Below are positions 20,694-33,300 of a stretch of DNA of 36,316 nucleotides, one piece after another. A program made the translations under genes and the position numbers. The notes beneath the pieces are model-generated. The model ran no database searches and was not told the origin of the DNA. It was given only the letters and a program-made list of their open reading frames with translations. The stretch comes from Gnetum montanum (lineage: Eukaryota; Streptophyta; Gnetopsida; Gnetales; Gnetaceae), in NCBI GenBank assembly GCA_015680685.1, contig MNCI01030688.1, forward strand, positions 45,553-81,868. Reading direction: 5' to 3'. Each line of letters opens with the position of its first letter. Positions within the stretch are counted from its first letter, which is position 1.

Positions 20694-23331
20694 GAGGCTA
20701 TGATGCCATTTTTGTTACTTAACTTTGCATGGTAGAGGCGCTTGAATGTTTTGGTACCTTAATGATGACTGGTGCCGGTGGTGTTGGCACGAGTGATGAT
20801 GTAGCTTTGAGTACAAAAGCTTCAGGGGCAGATGTCTAAGGAGGAACCTTAAAGATAAACGGTTACTGTGACGTTGCTCTTGTTGTTGTCGGAGTTGCTA
20901 TGTTACGTGGAGGCACCCACACCATGAATGGTTGTTATGGTGGTTCTAGATTGTTGTTGTCAATGCCAATAATGTTGATTGTATACCTTGCATTGTTGGA
21001 ATTTAGGGGGTCCTTATAAACATACATTAATTGATTCTCAGGGTGGACAAGACTACTTTCATCCAAGACCAATTTTCCGTGATCAATCATCTATTGGATG
21101 TCATCTTTCAGTGCCAAACAGTAATCTATATCATGGCCACAAAGTTGATGGTAGTCATAGAACCGTTCTAGCCTAACATTCTTAGGAACTAGTAGCTCAT
21201 TGGGCATGGCCAAGGAGGGTTTTCTAAGAATTTTTCAGTACTATTGATGAAATTTAATCACTTCTTTCAACATTTTTTTATGCTGTATACACCTAGCCCC
21301 AAATAGTTACTTCAAAAGTTCTAAAGGATTAATGGGCAAGGGTGTATACTTAGAGCGATCCTTGCACTCGAAGTTGGGCCTAGGTAGGGTTGATGCCTCA
21401 GGTGCTAATGTTGAGGGCTGACCAATGTTATTTGAGCTAGATGTGGCATTAGTGGATGCTGTCACCACATTTTTGTTGGTATTGTTATTGGGTTTGGTCT
21501 TGTTAGCCACAACGGCCACCGTGGTTGTTGTAGCCTTTCCCTTCTCTTTGTCCTTTTTGATGTATGCATTTTTGTATGTAACATAGGCTAGGTCTTTGCT
21601 AGCTTTTGCCACATCCTAGATGCTTTTGGTCTAAGCAAAGGCTTGACTGAGGGAATGTGGGGCTAGGTAATAAAGCTTTCACTTAATAAAGTCATTTCCT
21701 GCCCCCTTGAAGATGGCCAACAAGTGGGCCTCAGCGATAGGCTCGCATGTCTTATTCAAGGTGGTGCTCCACCACTATATGAATCTTTGCACAGACTCCA
21801 GCGAGTCTTTCTTGACACTCATCAGCTAGTCTAGCGTGACCTCCAGTTTCAAGTTACACTTGAAGTAGGTCACAATCTGATTCAACAGCTCCTCCAAGGT
21901 TGAGATGGAGGCACATGGAAGCGCACAATACCATTCTAGAGCTTTTCTTGTCAGAGAGATGGCAAAGACACGAATGATGGTGTGTGGCCATTGTTGCAAC
22001 AATAGAGATTCAGATCTAAACATTACCAAATGTGCATTGGAATCTCCTTTCGTATTGTATTTCATAAATTTGGAAAGTGGCATCCCAGGGGGCAATGTAA
22101 GCATGGGAATAGCTGGGCTGATGGGGTCTTCATGATAAAAATCCATGACTTGTACCATGTTGAAATCAGCAACTTTGAGGTGTTTAATTTTCTTAGTGAG
22201 GGTCTAGATAAGTTGAAAAGCTTGATCCAAACCTGGAGCCATTGTAGACGATTACAGGGTTGCCTGAGTAGCCATCGTTGATGGCATTGTAAAGGCAGTG
22301 GCCTAGCCCATGGGGGGTGCCATTGGAGCCGCTCCTACAAATGGTGTTGCATGGGTAGTACACCACCCAGTGGATGGTGCTATTGGGGCAACGATCGATG
22401 GTGGTGCTGTGGGGTTGGTAGCTTGCTTGGTTGGTGAGGCAACCCATAGCCTTCTGTGTGGTTGTACTATGTGCAGAAGTTGGTGTGCTTGGGGTTGCAT
22501 GTAGTGCGACATTGGAGAAGGTTGCGTAGTAGCAAAAGAAGTAGTTGGCGTCCACCATGCGGTTGAGATTAGGTTAGCTACTGGTGGTGGGACGGTTGCA
22601 GACAAGGGACTAGGGGCAAAGCTCACATGCAACTGTGATGTGGGCAAAGTGTGGATGTATGGTAGCATAGTCGTGACTGATGTTACGTACAATGCTAGGA
22701 TAGACTGAGAAGGAAGTGTAATAGGGAAAGAAGTTGAAGGGGCCACCTATTGGTATGTAGAAGGTACAAGATGGCTGCCCATGGCTAACAAAGGTATGGG
22801 TTGTGGTGGGGTTTTGGTAACCACGAAGGGGGTGGAAGTAAAGAGTGGATTTGACCAAAAGATAGTGATGGGAGGGATTACTATAGCATAGGTCTAGCCA
22901 CCACCTTTGGAATGGGAGTCCAAGTCTTCCTGTTCGTCCTAGAACGCTTCATCATAATGAGATGTTATGCCCTATTCTCTAGACCTACTAACTCACATCA
23001 GCTGGTCTAAGACCCATTGGTATGGTTTGATCAATGGGATAGTGACATCAGGGGGAGGGATCAACTTCCTTCCATTCTGGTGAAGGAACTCAAAGTTACA
23101 TTTGTCCTTGAGTTCCTCGCAATCCAAGTGTATATTTTTCTGGACCTTTGCACAAAGGAAGTCATACCACTCTACATCTTGGGCCAAGCACTTAGGTGAT
23201 AGGTGCCATAGTCTAAGGGACTAGCATGGTGCCAGCACTAGGCAGGGTGGTCGCTCTGGACCTATCATGTTTTGGACCAAGTAGGAAACCTCCAGGTTCG
23301 AGGTGGTGGCAATAGTGATTGCAGGAATCAT
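20694..23331 (-). pseudogene. gag: Element B 5' part of gag, truncated by element A
   Basis: Minus-strand gag, starting at ATG 23331 and parallel to A's gag. VEWYDFLCAKV matches MEYYNFLYAKL at about 23180. The Pro/Thr-rich linker is at 22860-22300. The capsid-like core is at 22158-21700 (MVQVMDFYHEDPISPAIPML, HTIIRVFAISL). The Lys-rich linker is at 21612-21310 and the zinc-binding region near 21150. It ends at element A's 3' LTR and resumes at 3062. Frameshifts and stops are more numerous than in A, consistent with B being the older insertion. Confidence 0.88.
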
Positions 23332-23658
23332 CTTTTGTCATAAGATGAAAACTGTAAAAGAGAGAAACTGAAACTAGGTATTCTAGGGAGTTATGCCTAC
23401 TACACTAAGCAGGAGTGTTACGCTAGAAGGTTTTCCAAGTGGTAGGAGGTGCAGGCAACGTTGGGAAATAAACAGGGTAAACATAGTAAGGTAAGCAATC
23501 GGTTAGAGGCTTTCGTCGTGCTAGGTCCCAGAGGAACCGTTGTTGCGACCAGTCTACACCACACAGTGCGTAGACAACCACAAGGGTGTCACATCATGCT
23601 GTGACAGGGTACAGAAAGTGTGCAAGATTACTCATGATATGAGAAAATGGCACCAAAT
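23332..23658 (-). other. Untranslated leader of element B
   Basis: Between primer-binding site and gag start. It corresponds to 4408-4628 in A. No further signal recognised. Confidence 0.5.
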
Positions 23659-23676
23659 GCCCTCCTTCTAGTGCCA
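23659..23676 (-). promoter_or_regulatory. Primer-binding site of element B
   Basis: TGGCACTAGAAGGAGGGC on the minus strand. It differs from A's site at two positions (TGGCAC against TGGTGC), both explained by decay of a TGGCGC ancestor. Confidence 0.75.
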
Positions 23677-24282
23677 AAAATTGTAGTAGCTAAAAAAATT
23701 AGTAGATGGAACACCAAGAGGTCACCAGGTGTACAGCCTAACCTCGGATCCATGGGAGGGTCGTGCTGGATGTAAACAGATGCGGGGTGCCCTGAACGGT
23801 CTAGTCGATCAGATAGGGACTTAACTGATGTAAAATAACCTTTCATAAATTTTGGTTTTAAAGATGTTATATGCACGTTGAGTGATAAGTGAAAAACATA
23901 AATCAATTGAGAAGAATTCAAGACATAAAAATAACAAAAAAATGAAGTAACTTTGGGTGAGAAAGTGCACTACCCCAAGATTGGGGGATTTGATCCTTGC
24001 TTGAGTGAAGGAGGTGTACAACAGATGGTAGTAGGGATAAGCATAGCTTGTAAAGAAGTAGTATGGTCATAGCTCCTTGAACTGCTATTAACAGCTTCCT
24101 AACAGGGTCCTTCCGGTTGCCAATCTGCTTGCCAAGACTAATTGCCAAGAAGCCAAAATGCCAAAATGTCCCACATGCTCAAGATCCAACCACACTAAAA
24201 AATACAAGAAGCCAACCACAAGAATGACAAGTCAAAAGCCAACCATGCAAAAAGCTAACCCTTTGAACATTGTTCATTGAGG

Positions 24283-24290
24283 TATTTATA
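24283..24290 (-). promoter_or_regulatory. TATA box in element B LTR
   Basis: TATAAATA on the minus strand, in the context GCTCTATAAATACC, in the region matching the A LTR box. Confidence 0.6.
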
Positions 24291-24720
24291 GAGCCAGGAG
24301 CAGGAGTCATGGGTCCCACAAAGTGCAAATGTGACTATGTCATGATGTTGTGTGATACTAGGTGTGAAGATTGCTACGCTATGAACATACTGTTCAAGTT
24401 GCATGTGCTCGATTCCAGTGAGCTACCATGTTTGTTACAAGGAAAATTTCCAATAGTGAATGCAAAGTGGAGCCTATGCTCCATGACTACGTCTTCCCTA
24501 CTCTTTCGAGTAGGGTCAAGCATAGGAACAACTTTAGGGGATAGTCAAGGGATGCAAAACAAGGAAAACTTGCTAATTTTTTCTGCTAAAGAGATGTCAG
24601 GATGAGAGTAAGTGTTGCCAACAAATTCTAGTGGTAACTAATGATATCTTGAGGCTCCCATGTGAAAGTTATGTTGTTTACACTACCCAGTGTATTGGCA
24701 TAACATTAACACCCACATGC

Positions 24721-25340
24721 TACACTGTGCTATGCTGCATAGCATAGCCGTTGGTCTTGGAAGAAATATTTCCTAAAAGCTGAAAATACCTATTTGAGGC
24801 TTGGCTAGAAAAGCAACTACAACCTTGTCTTTCATGCTAAAAGGTCCTAGGACCTACTAATTTCATCCTTGGAATACTTTGGTTTTTTGCATCCTTGCTA
24901 CGCTATGTAGCATAGCATAGCGTAGTAGCCAATATGTCATGCATCCTCATCTAAATTGTAATTCTTTGTCAAGAAACCTTGCTTGGGACCTAAGGGTGAA
25001 GTGGGACAGTTAGTCTTGGAGGCCGAAGTGTGACCAAGTGCAATCCTCTTATTGAAATCACTTGGCAGAGGGCCTTTGTACGCTCTATCCTTGCTACATT
25101 ATGCTACGCTGCGTAGCATAGCACAACATAGCACCCTGCTTGGCTTGGATTCTGACTTAATTTTGTAAATGTTTTGTCATGGGATGTCAATCATATTCTG
25201 GTGTGTTAATAGAGCAAACCTATTTGACGGTTGGAGCATGGGCAAATGTACTTCATTAAAGCCATTTGAGTAGGAGTATTTTCGAAGTTCATCCCTACTA
25301 TGTTGTGCTACGTTGCATAGCATAGCACAGCGTAGCACTT
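24721..25340 (-). repeat. Four palindromic GCTACGC...GCGTAGC blocks in element B LTR
   Basis: Palindrome-rich cores at 24729-24748, 24897-24929, 25093-25122 and 25308-25337, built from GCTA(C/T)GCT and AGC(A/G)TAGC, with spacings of about 170-215 bp. Flanks between cores are only weakly alike. They lie upstream of the TATA box, that is, in U3. Confidence 0.75.
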
Positions 25341-25852
25341 GAATGAAGAGGATTTCTAATGAAATTTACCACATTTTTGTTGTGTCATGTTGCTCATGCA
25401 TCAAGGATGAAGTGGGGTAGATATCCTGAAGGACTACTAAATTGTTGTCAATCTACATCATTTTGGTGCAATCAGTCTACCCAAGGCTTGCTATCTTATG
25501 CATTGTAGTAGGTCTTGTAGTTAGAAAACTTGCCAAACTATTTTGTTCATCCTGAACACTTTTGGCAACTCCTAGCATGGTCCCTTGGTAGACTATTAGC
25601 TGGGTCAAGTGTCAAGCTAGGTAGACTAGAGGGTGTAGCTAGCCTATCAACCTAGGAGATAGAGAATTTGTTGGACTGTATGGTCTACCCCCAGTGCCTC
25701 TTTCATGCAAACTAGCCTTGTGACTAGATGCCACATTGATTGTGCCACATAGGGCATTTTCTGCATGGTTGAATGTGACACCATGCTTGTGGGGACCCTT
25801 GCCCACATTTTGGGACTGCTCAATCATGAGTCCTAAAATTTATGGTGGTTTA

Positions 25853-26051
25853 GTCACAGTAGGTGGAAAACAAAACATAACATCCCAAACATGCAAGAGA
25901 GATACAATAGTAATATATACATAACATAACTTAAACATAATGTAGCTAATTGGAAACAATCTTAGCATTAAAAGGTGATCATGAATAAGAGAAAAAGTGC
26001 TCATCCAAACGCATAGTTCAAAAAGTAAAATAACATAATGTTGAGGTTGTA
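25853..26051. other. Flank of element B insertion
   Basis: Short AT-rich stretch, the 3' flank of the plant transposon-like pseudogene. No feature recognised. Confidence 0.4.
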
Positions 26052-27066
26052 TCAAGCCTCCAAGCCTACATCGACTTCCATGTCCTCCTCAAATTTGAAG
26101 GGTTTTTCTCCTTCTTCTTCATTGCAGATCTAAGGATGGACATGTTTCTCAATGTCCACCATCCTCTTATCCAAAGCATTGATGGTAGAGCTAACCTACT
26201 ACAAGACATAAAGGATTTTCTACTAGGTGGACTAAACCTCATGAAGTTGTGATCAAATTTCCTCATGGAAGCCATGGAGCTCACTCAATTTAGGTGCCAA
26301 AGAAGAGCTGGGCTCCTAGGACTCCTGGATGAATGGCCCAACTTCTATGTAGATCCTCAATGATCGAGCAAAGGCATATTTCTTTAAAATAGAGAGATGC
26401 ACCTTTGTGCCTGTCTGTAACTTTGGAACTTCACACTTCTGTAGGATTGCTGAGATGAGAAAAGAAAAACATATCTTCAGAGCATTATCACTATAATGGT
26501 AGATGAGGTACTTGATTAGGAGGTAGGAAAAATTTTCCTCCTTCCCATACTTCAGTGTCTTCATAATGCAAAGTGTAAGGTTGAGTACATAAGTCGTATG
26601 AATTGATGGAAGGACATTAGTCAAGATCATCCTTGCCATTAGCCTATGCTCTAGGTGAAGTGTAGGCCCTAGTTCTATAGGCAACCATTGTTGCTCTCAC
26701 CAATGAACTCATGAAATAGTTCATTTTCTCCTTGGTGCTTGCCTTTGACCTAAAGATGTTGTCATTCCATTTTGGTAGTCCAAAAAATTCTTGTAACTTG
26801 GTTTCCATGACCTTCACATGTGTCTTCCAAATGAAAGATACTAAGTAGCACTTTGAAGGGTTAGCCTTGAAGAGGTTACATTTGAGGTTCCTATAAAACT
26901 CTAGAACCTTCTCCTACACATACCAATCCAAGGGTGGTCAAACAAAAATCTCGTAACCCATGGCTTCCAGCTGCTAGAGTACTGCTATGTCGGTGTGGTT
27001 GAACCACTCCATCTAGTCAACCTCTACATGCCATGGAGAAATTTTCAATTTCTCACTCCTAGGCAC
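26052..27066 (-). pseudogene. Plant transposon-associated domain pseudogene
   Basis: Minus-strand exon-like block after an acceptor-like TTTATTTGCAG at 27067. Visible features: WHVEVD, EKVLEFYRNLKCNLFK, KLQEFFGLPKWND, then after a frameshift near 26650 LMARMILTNVLPSIHTTYVL, YGKEENFSYLL and ISAILQKCEVP, and an acidic end FEEDMEVDVGLEA with TGA at 26054-26052. The order (FY.NL, FGLP, M..NVLP..H, SYLL.., CEVP) matches the putative plant transposon protein domain found beside plant retroelements. Stops at several positions are TAG. The host element is not identified; B's LTR is inserted about 200 bp downstream. Confidence 0.6.
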
Positions 27067-27494
27067 CTGCAAATAAACAAAAAATTTTAACAAATTAAAA
27101 TTATCTACTAAATCTTCCATTGGATACATAGCTATATCTTTTCTCTATCACTGCTTGATTTTGCCATTTTATATTGTAAAATTGAAAACAAGAATAATCT
27201 CTGTGTGATTATTGGGAAAAAAAGTTCAATAAATAGTAATATTTTGTCATACATGAAGAAGCAAGAAAAACAAGGATTTTAGTGGGACCAAAATGACAAG
27301 AGGATAAGAGAAAATTGTAAAATTGAAGCCCTACTACCATGGCTTACAATGCTATTTCTTGGCTACTTAGTCACATTACTACCCTTGCCCTAAGGTCATG
27401 CTACTACTTTCTCTAACCCTGTCAAAGACAAATGCATGTTTTAGGCATTGGAGCAATGATTTATAATAGAAATCACCACCTCATGAATATTTGA

Positions 27495-27519
27495 ATATAT
27501 ATATATATATATATATATA
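27495..27519. repeat. (AT)n microsatellite
   Basis: An unbroken AT run of about 25 bp. Confidence 0.95.
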
Positions 27520-27660
27520 CTTTTCAATAATCAATCCATATTGTGACTTCGATCAAGCTTGATATATTTTAGATCAATTCTTATAGTAGCATTGACACAA
27601 ATCAATATAGTGCAACTTTAGGTTGCAGAAATATCAATACTCATCGAATCTATGCTCATA

Positions 27661-27860
27661 AAAATCAAGGCATTTGGAAAATTCCAAGCCATATTGATTC
27701 ATGTTAATCTAGGCTATAAGGATTGATATGTGTATCGATTGACATTACTATCACGTTGATAAAACTCAAGGCATTCGAAAAATACTGGAACATATTGATA
27801 CAGATCAATCCAAACTACAAGGATCAATATGTGTATCAATTCGCATCAATGTCATGTTTT
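27661..27860. repeat. 100 bp tandem duplication
   Basis: Two units of 100 bp at 27661-27760 and 27761-27860, sharing AAAA-x-TCAAGGCATT, CATATTGAT and AGGAT(T/C)(G/A)ATATGTGTATC. Identity is roughly 75% by eye. Confidence 0.75.
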
Positions 27861-28495
27861 TTAGATGCAAAATATTTATGAAAATTTACTCATGTTTGAG
27901 CTCTATCGAGCATATCAATATCTATTGATATATTAGCATCAAGTTTCATTGATAAAGTCAAAAGTTACATTGATAACCTTGGACTTCATTACCATCATCT
28001 TGAGCCTAATTTTTGAAATTGATAATCTTCAATTTATTATTATAGCAATACAACAAGACTACAATGTCTCTCAATAAAGGAAAAACTAGGATGTTTTCAT
28101 TTCATCTATAGACATTGATACTTTTATATTATATTGATACTTATATATATCCTAATCATCCTAAATTGAACTAATCGATACCAATTGATATTATTATAAT
28201 TTTATTTATAGATTATTTATATGTGCTTATTCCTCTTTTTTTATTAACAAATTCTTATTCCTAGATATCAATCCACATATAACTCGGTTAGGAAGGCCCT
28301 ACCTAAGATTGATTGGGATTAACATCACCTCATAAGTTTTAATTCATTAGGTGCAAGAATTTCTTACAAAATCAAGGTCTAAATCATTCCTATGCTTTAA
28401 GGATCTGAGATGGATCACTTACATCTAACTCATTTCCTAAATTGTGCTTTTCTTAGCTTCCAAGTTGGTTATACCCTTGTTGCAACCAAAAAGCT

Positions 28496-30079
28496 TGATT
28501 ACTAGAATGGAAACCAAGGATCCATGGCACAAGTAGTTCTTCAACCTCGAATCCCCAGGGCCTTCATGACAAAAATGGAATTCATGGCACCCTGGCTGAT
28601 CTAGCTAATCAACCAAGGACTTGAGAGATGCAAAATTTGAAAATATAAATAGGCCCAAATAAAGCACAAATAATAAATTTATCTTTGAACACAAAAGTCA
28701 AAACTTAAAACATTATTGAGAAAAGAAGAGAAAAAAAGTTAGAGAAATGTGTATAAATAGTTCCTAGATGAGCAAACAAGAGGATCCACTTGTACAAGAG
28801 TTTAAAGCCCATTGAAGCTGAGATGATCTACTCAACAATATGGGTGCTAAGCTACTCTTGATGCTATAGAACTTTCCTTTGTTGCTACAACCTTGAATAT
28901 GCTAATTTGGGTCACTGTTGGGGGTGAGAAAGGGAAATATTTGGATGTTAAGTTGCTCCATGCTAGGTTTGGAATCCCAAAAGTGCAATGTTAACACCAA
29001 AATTCATCAAATATCAAGGCTTCAATGCTTCCATGTTTAGGTTCAAGAGATTTCAAGTATGGGAACTTGCAAGAGCTCTTGAGTGCCTGAATATGCCTAG
29101 GGCGTGGAGTTGTGTGCAATGTTTTTACTCAAAATTCCTAAATTGCCAAAGTGCCTATGTGCCAAAATTGCTAAATACTGTCCAAAAATATAAAACCTAT
29201 AAATGATGTTAGATTTTTTCTTTTATAGGGTTTTGGGCCATGAATGGAGCTACAAATGGGCTATGATTAGCCTAAAAATTGGCTACAAAAATGGCTACAA
29301 ATTTGATTTAATTTTTCTACAAATTGGATGCTGATTTTTGGTGAAATGGATGCCCAAATTTGGGGGGTTACTACACATAGTAAGTGCTTCCCCCCATGGT
29401 CATTTCATTTAGTAAAAATAGTAACTAGGGCATCCCTTCCATACTAGAGATGAATCTTCCATGCTAGGATCTCCACCATTCTTGTTGAAGTGGCTAGTAA
29501 ACATTGAGGTGCATAACTTGATGAATTTTTCTTCTTGTGGCTTCCACGTTGGGGGTTTGAATTTTCCACACTAACATGGGGTGTGTCTGTGGTGGGTGGG
29601 GGGGTGTAGGGGGGGCTTTCCAAGCTAGGAGAAAAATTTCTAGGCTAGAGGAAAAATTTTCAATTTGAGGGGAAAGTTTCCAAAATATGTCTTTGGTCTC
29701 CATGTTGGAGGGAAAGTTTTCAAACCCCCCATCATTCCATGCTAGGGGTAGGTGAGATCTACCTCCCTACATGTGTTTTTAGCATAGAAAAATGTCTACC
29801 CCCTAGAAAACCCATCAAATTACCTTTTTGGCATTCCAAAAGGCATTTTTAACCCTCCCCCAACCACAAATATAGTCACTAGGTGACTTTTTTCACTTGG
29901 GGAATGAGGCTTTAACCACTTATGAGGCATTTTTTCAACCCCAAAAGTATAAAGTATGTGAAATTGTCCATTGTGTATTACAGTGTTCACATTTACAATG
30001 AAATTTTTCCTCGAGTTCCATGGGGTAAAAGCTACATGATAAGAATTGGTTATAACATGCAAAATTTTGTGGCGTTTTA
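28496..30079 (-). repeat. 3' LTR of element C
   Basis: About 1.58 kb on the minus strand. It starts TAAAACGCC right after the polypurine tract and ends near TTCTAGTAATCA (28496). The last 150 bp align with A and B LTR ends (TAGCTAGATCAGCCAGGGTGCC against ATCGACTAGACCGTTCAGGGCACC in B). The U3 contains many TTCCATGCTAGG, TTCCACACTA and CTCCATGTTGG words read on the plus strand (29380-29760), a different palindromic vocabulary from A and B. A TATAAAAG box lies at about 29221-29228 on the minus strand. Confidence 0.75.
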
Positions 30080-30095
30080 ATGGCCCCTCTTTATT
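30080..30095 (-). promoter_or_regulatory. Polypurine tract of element C
   Basis: AATAAAGAGGGGCCAT on the minus strand, directly before the LTR; the same core as element A's. Confidence 0.8.
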
Positions 30096-30330
30096 GTAGT
30101 TTGGAGGATTGACCTGAGAGGCACTGACAAACAATGGAAAATACCATTGCATATTATAATGTTACAATGCATAGAGACCATATGAGAACCAAGCTATTAA
30201 GGTCACCAATGTTGCTAGTTTGAGGCCATGGTAGACCATGGTACCAGTTTAAGGCCTTGGCAAGTGGTGTCACCAATTTAAGATCATAGCAAACTATTGA
30301 AAGTAGGCTCACTTGTTGAAAATCTATTGA
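30096..30330 (-). other. Short integrase-to-PPT spacer of element C with GGCC/TTAAACT repeats
   Basis: Only about 235 bp, against 1.57 kb in A. At 30200-30300 it has three units with (T/C)AAACT(A/G)G and AAGGCC or GAGGCCATGG cores. No gene. Confidence 0.55.
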
Positions 30331-33300
30331 CTACATGTAGTATGGCTTCAAATAGTAATGACTGACTAGATTGGCTAGCTCATTCCCATCCATGTTGTCT
30401 ATTCTAAATGCTTCTTTTCCATAGGCTTTGGTGACAAGGAAGGACCCTTCCCAATTACTTGAGAATTTGTCCACATGCTCATAGATGGCCTTGAGAATGA
30501 GGTTTCCCTCCTTGATCTTGTGCATGATCAAGTCATGGTGATGTTGTTTCTTCTACCTCTCTTGATAGTTCTTGATGTGAGAAAGCACCTACATACACCG
30601 CTCTTCCACCAAATCCAATGCTACTATCCACAACTCCTTTCTCTTCTTGTCATTGTTGAAGTTAGTCAAGGCTACTTGGAGTAATGGTACATACAATTCA
30701 AGAGGTAAAATAGCTTTAGAACCATAAACAAGGCTATAAGGGGTCATGCTGATTGTCATGTGATAGGTTTTTCTATACACCTATAGTACATGGATAAGCT
30801 ACTCATGCCACTTCCACTTGCTATTGTTAAGCATCTTCTTGAGCAAGTTGATGATGGCCTTGTTGCTCACTTCTACTTGTCCATTGGCTTGGGGGTTGTA
30901 AGGTGATGAGAAATAATAATTAATGCCTAGGTTGTGACTAAATTAATATCCATTTTTTGTAACTACGATCATAGATATGCCAAAATGAGCTACTATTTTA
31001 TATAGGATAAACTTGCAAACTTGTTCAGATGTGGTGTTCCTTAGGGGAATAGCTTCAACCCACTTGGTAAAGTATTCAGTTGCAGTGATGATGAAGCTAT
31101 GCCTATTGGTAGATTTAGGCATTATGGATCCCATTATATCCAACCCCCATCATTGAAACAACCATGTTATCTAGGTCGTATGCAACTAAATTGGTGATAC
31201 ATGTATCAAGTTGCTATATCATTGGCATGTGTCACATCACTTAAACTTTTGCAAGTAGTCATTTTCCATATGAGGCTAATAGTAGCCTAACCATCTAATC
31301 TTAGTGGCCATGGCTCTAGGTCATATATGTCCACCACAAACACCCTTGTGAACCTCGTCTAGGATTATTCTAGCTTTGATTTTACCTAAGCACTTTAGGA
31401 GTATGCCATCATAGAACCATCGACATAATGTATTATAACCTATGATGACAAACTACTTCAACTACTTGCGTATGATTTTCTTCTAAGAAGTAGTCAAGCC
31501 CTATGAGGATTCACCATGCATAAGATAAAATTTGATATCATCATACCGCTCCTTGGAAGGAGCAGTATGAATGAAAGCCACAAAGGAATCATTAATGTTC
31601 TACATAATGGAAGTAGCACAGTCCACAATTAAGGTGGGAAACTTGCTAAACACATCTGGCATCATACTAAGGGCTAATGTTGTAATTGGATTAGCTATGG
31701 TGTTTTTGTTTCAAGGTATGTGTTGGATATCAACATATATGAATTTTTGTAGTAATTACTTTCCTAGGTCACAGTAAGATTATAAGTGCTTAGCTTTGCA
31801 TGCATAGGCTTTGGTTACTTGGTTATCCACAAGTTGTGAATCACCTTTGATGGCTAGGCATCTAATTCCTAAGTCACGAGCTATCATCATCCCTCTAATC
31901 AAACCCTTATATTATACTATGTTGTTGGTAAATAGAAACTTGAAATGATAGGCAAAGGATTGGATTTCACCAAATGGGAATGTTATGATGGCAACAACAC
32001 TAGCCCCATGGGTAGTTGAAGCTTCATCAAAGTCCATGACTACCTCATAACCCTCAAGCACTTGGCTAATTGTGTTAATGTGTTCATCAAGGAACTCAGG
32101 TTCTATGCTTACTTGATCATCAACTAATGAAATTGTGAGCTATACGACTATAGCTTGACCTTTTGTTAAGGATTGAGAGATGTAATGAAGGTCAAACTCT
32201 ATAGTTATGGCTTTCCATTAAGTTATATGGCTACTTTCATAGATGTTGGTTGTTATGGCTCTGAGTATGTTGTCCTTGAAAATTATGTTGACTTGGCTTC
32301 TAAGGATGTAGTGTCTCCATTTCTTCAAAGAGAAGACTAGTGCTAGACAATGCTTCTCCACTTCAGTGTATCAGGTCTCATGGGCTACTAATGCATGGCA
32401 AAGGTAGTATATAGGCATTTCTGCTCCATCATCATATTTCTTACAAAGTAAAGAGGCAATGGATGTATCAAAAATGATGAGATAAATGTAAAATAATTTA
32501 GCCTCTTGCAGAGGATACACTATAGGTAGCTATGTTAATTCTTACTTAAGGTTTTCAAAGGCTTCTTAACATTGAACCATCCACTCATAGTGAACTCCTT
32601 TCTTAAGCAAGTGGTGCATGGACTATAACTTATCCATAAGCCTAGTGAGAAACCTATGAATAAACTATAGTCTACCTTGTAATCCCTAAATCTCTCTAAG
32701 GTTGGTAGGTGTTGCTGATTTGGATATGGCCTTAACCTTATTAAGATCTATGAGTATCCCTACCTCAGAGACTACAAAGCCAAGCATCTTACTGATCTTG
32801 ACACCGAAGACACATTTCTTAGGATTGAGCCTTAGCTCATATTTGAGGCATCATTTAAACACAAAATCTAGGTCATTGGCTACTTTAGACTTCATGGCTA
32901 TGTCATATACATAATCATTAAGCAAACTAACATGTAATCATTGAAGATATAGGTCATGGCTTTGTAGTACATCACTTCAACATTCTTAAGGCCAAATGGC
33001 ATCATGGTATAACAAAAAGTACACCATGGGGTCATGAATGGTATGCTAAGTTGGTCCTATAGCTTAATCCTAATTTGGTTATATCCTAAGAATCCATCCA
33101 TAAAGAACAACAAGGCATGTCCAATTGTAGTATCCATAAGTTGATCAATACTAGGCAAAGGAAAGTCATCCTTGATGGTGGCCTTATTTAGGTCTCAAAA
33201 ATCAATGCAAATACAAATACTCCCATTTTTCTTATGGACTACCACTATCTTGGATACCCAATTTTCATAATCAATATCCCTAATGAAACCTGCTTGGTGG

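Larger units (their letters stand above)
20694..25852 (-). mobile_element. Element B, 5' portion (LTR, primer site, gag)
   Basis: Same family as A, on the opposite strand. Together with 1-3062 it forms one element split by A. RT, integrase and the 3' LTR lie left of the window. Confidence 0.85.
23683..25852 (-). repeat. 5' LTR of element B
   Basis: About 2.17 kb. The minus-strand start TAAACCACCATAAATTTT aligns with the A LTR start TGAAACACCATACAATTTTT. The end portion (AAGTCCCTATCTGATCGACT, then ACCGTTCAGG) aligns with A's end. The right edge (3' end, near 23683-23700) is uncertain by about 15 bp. It is longer than A's LTR, mainly through the palindromic repeat block at 24721-25340. Confidence 0.75.
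27067..28495. other. AT-rich region between pseudogene and element C
   Basis: No gene recognised. It contains an (AT)n run at 27495-27519, a tandem duplication of 100 bp at 27661-27860, and many ATTGATA/TATCAAT words. It may be intron or flank of the pseudogene at 26052-27066. Confidence 0.4.

Noticed and set aside
20979-21176. Plus-strand open frame of 65 codons
   Set aside because: It is the antisense shadow of the gag zinc-binding region of element B. The same shadow occurs opposite A's gag at 6769-6966.
27495-27519. AT run as an origin or attachment site
   Set aside because: A simple microsatellite with no associated elements.
31571-31777. Plus-strand frames opposite pol of element C (also 32702-32914 and 33511-33702)
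   Set aside because: Antisense shadows of RNase H and RT; the minus-strand translation aligns with A's pol.
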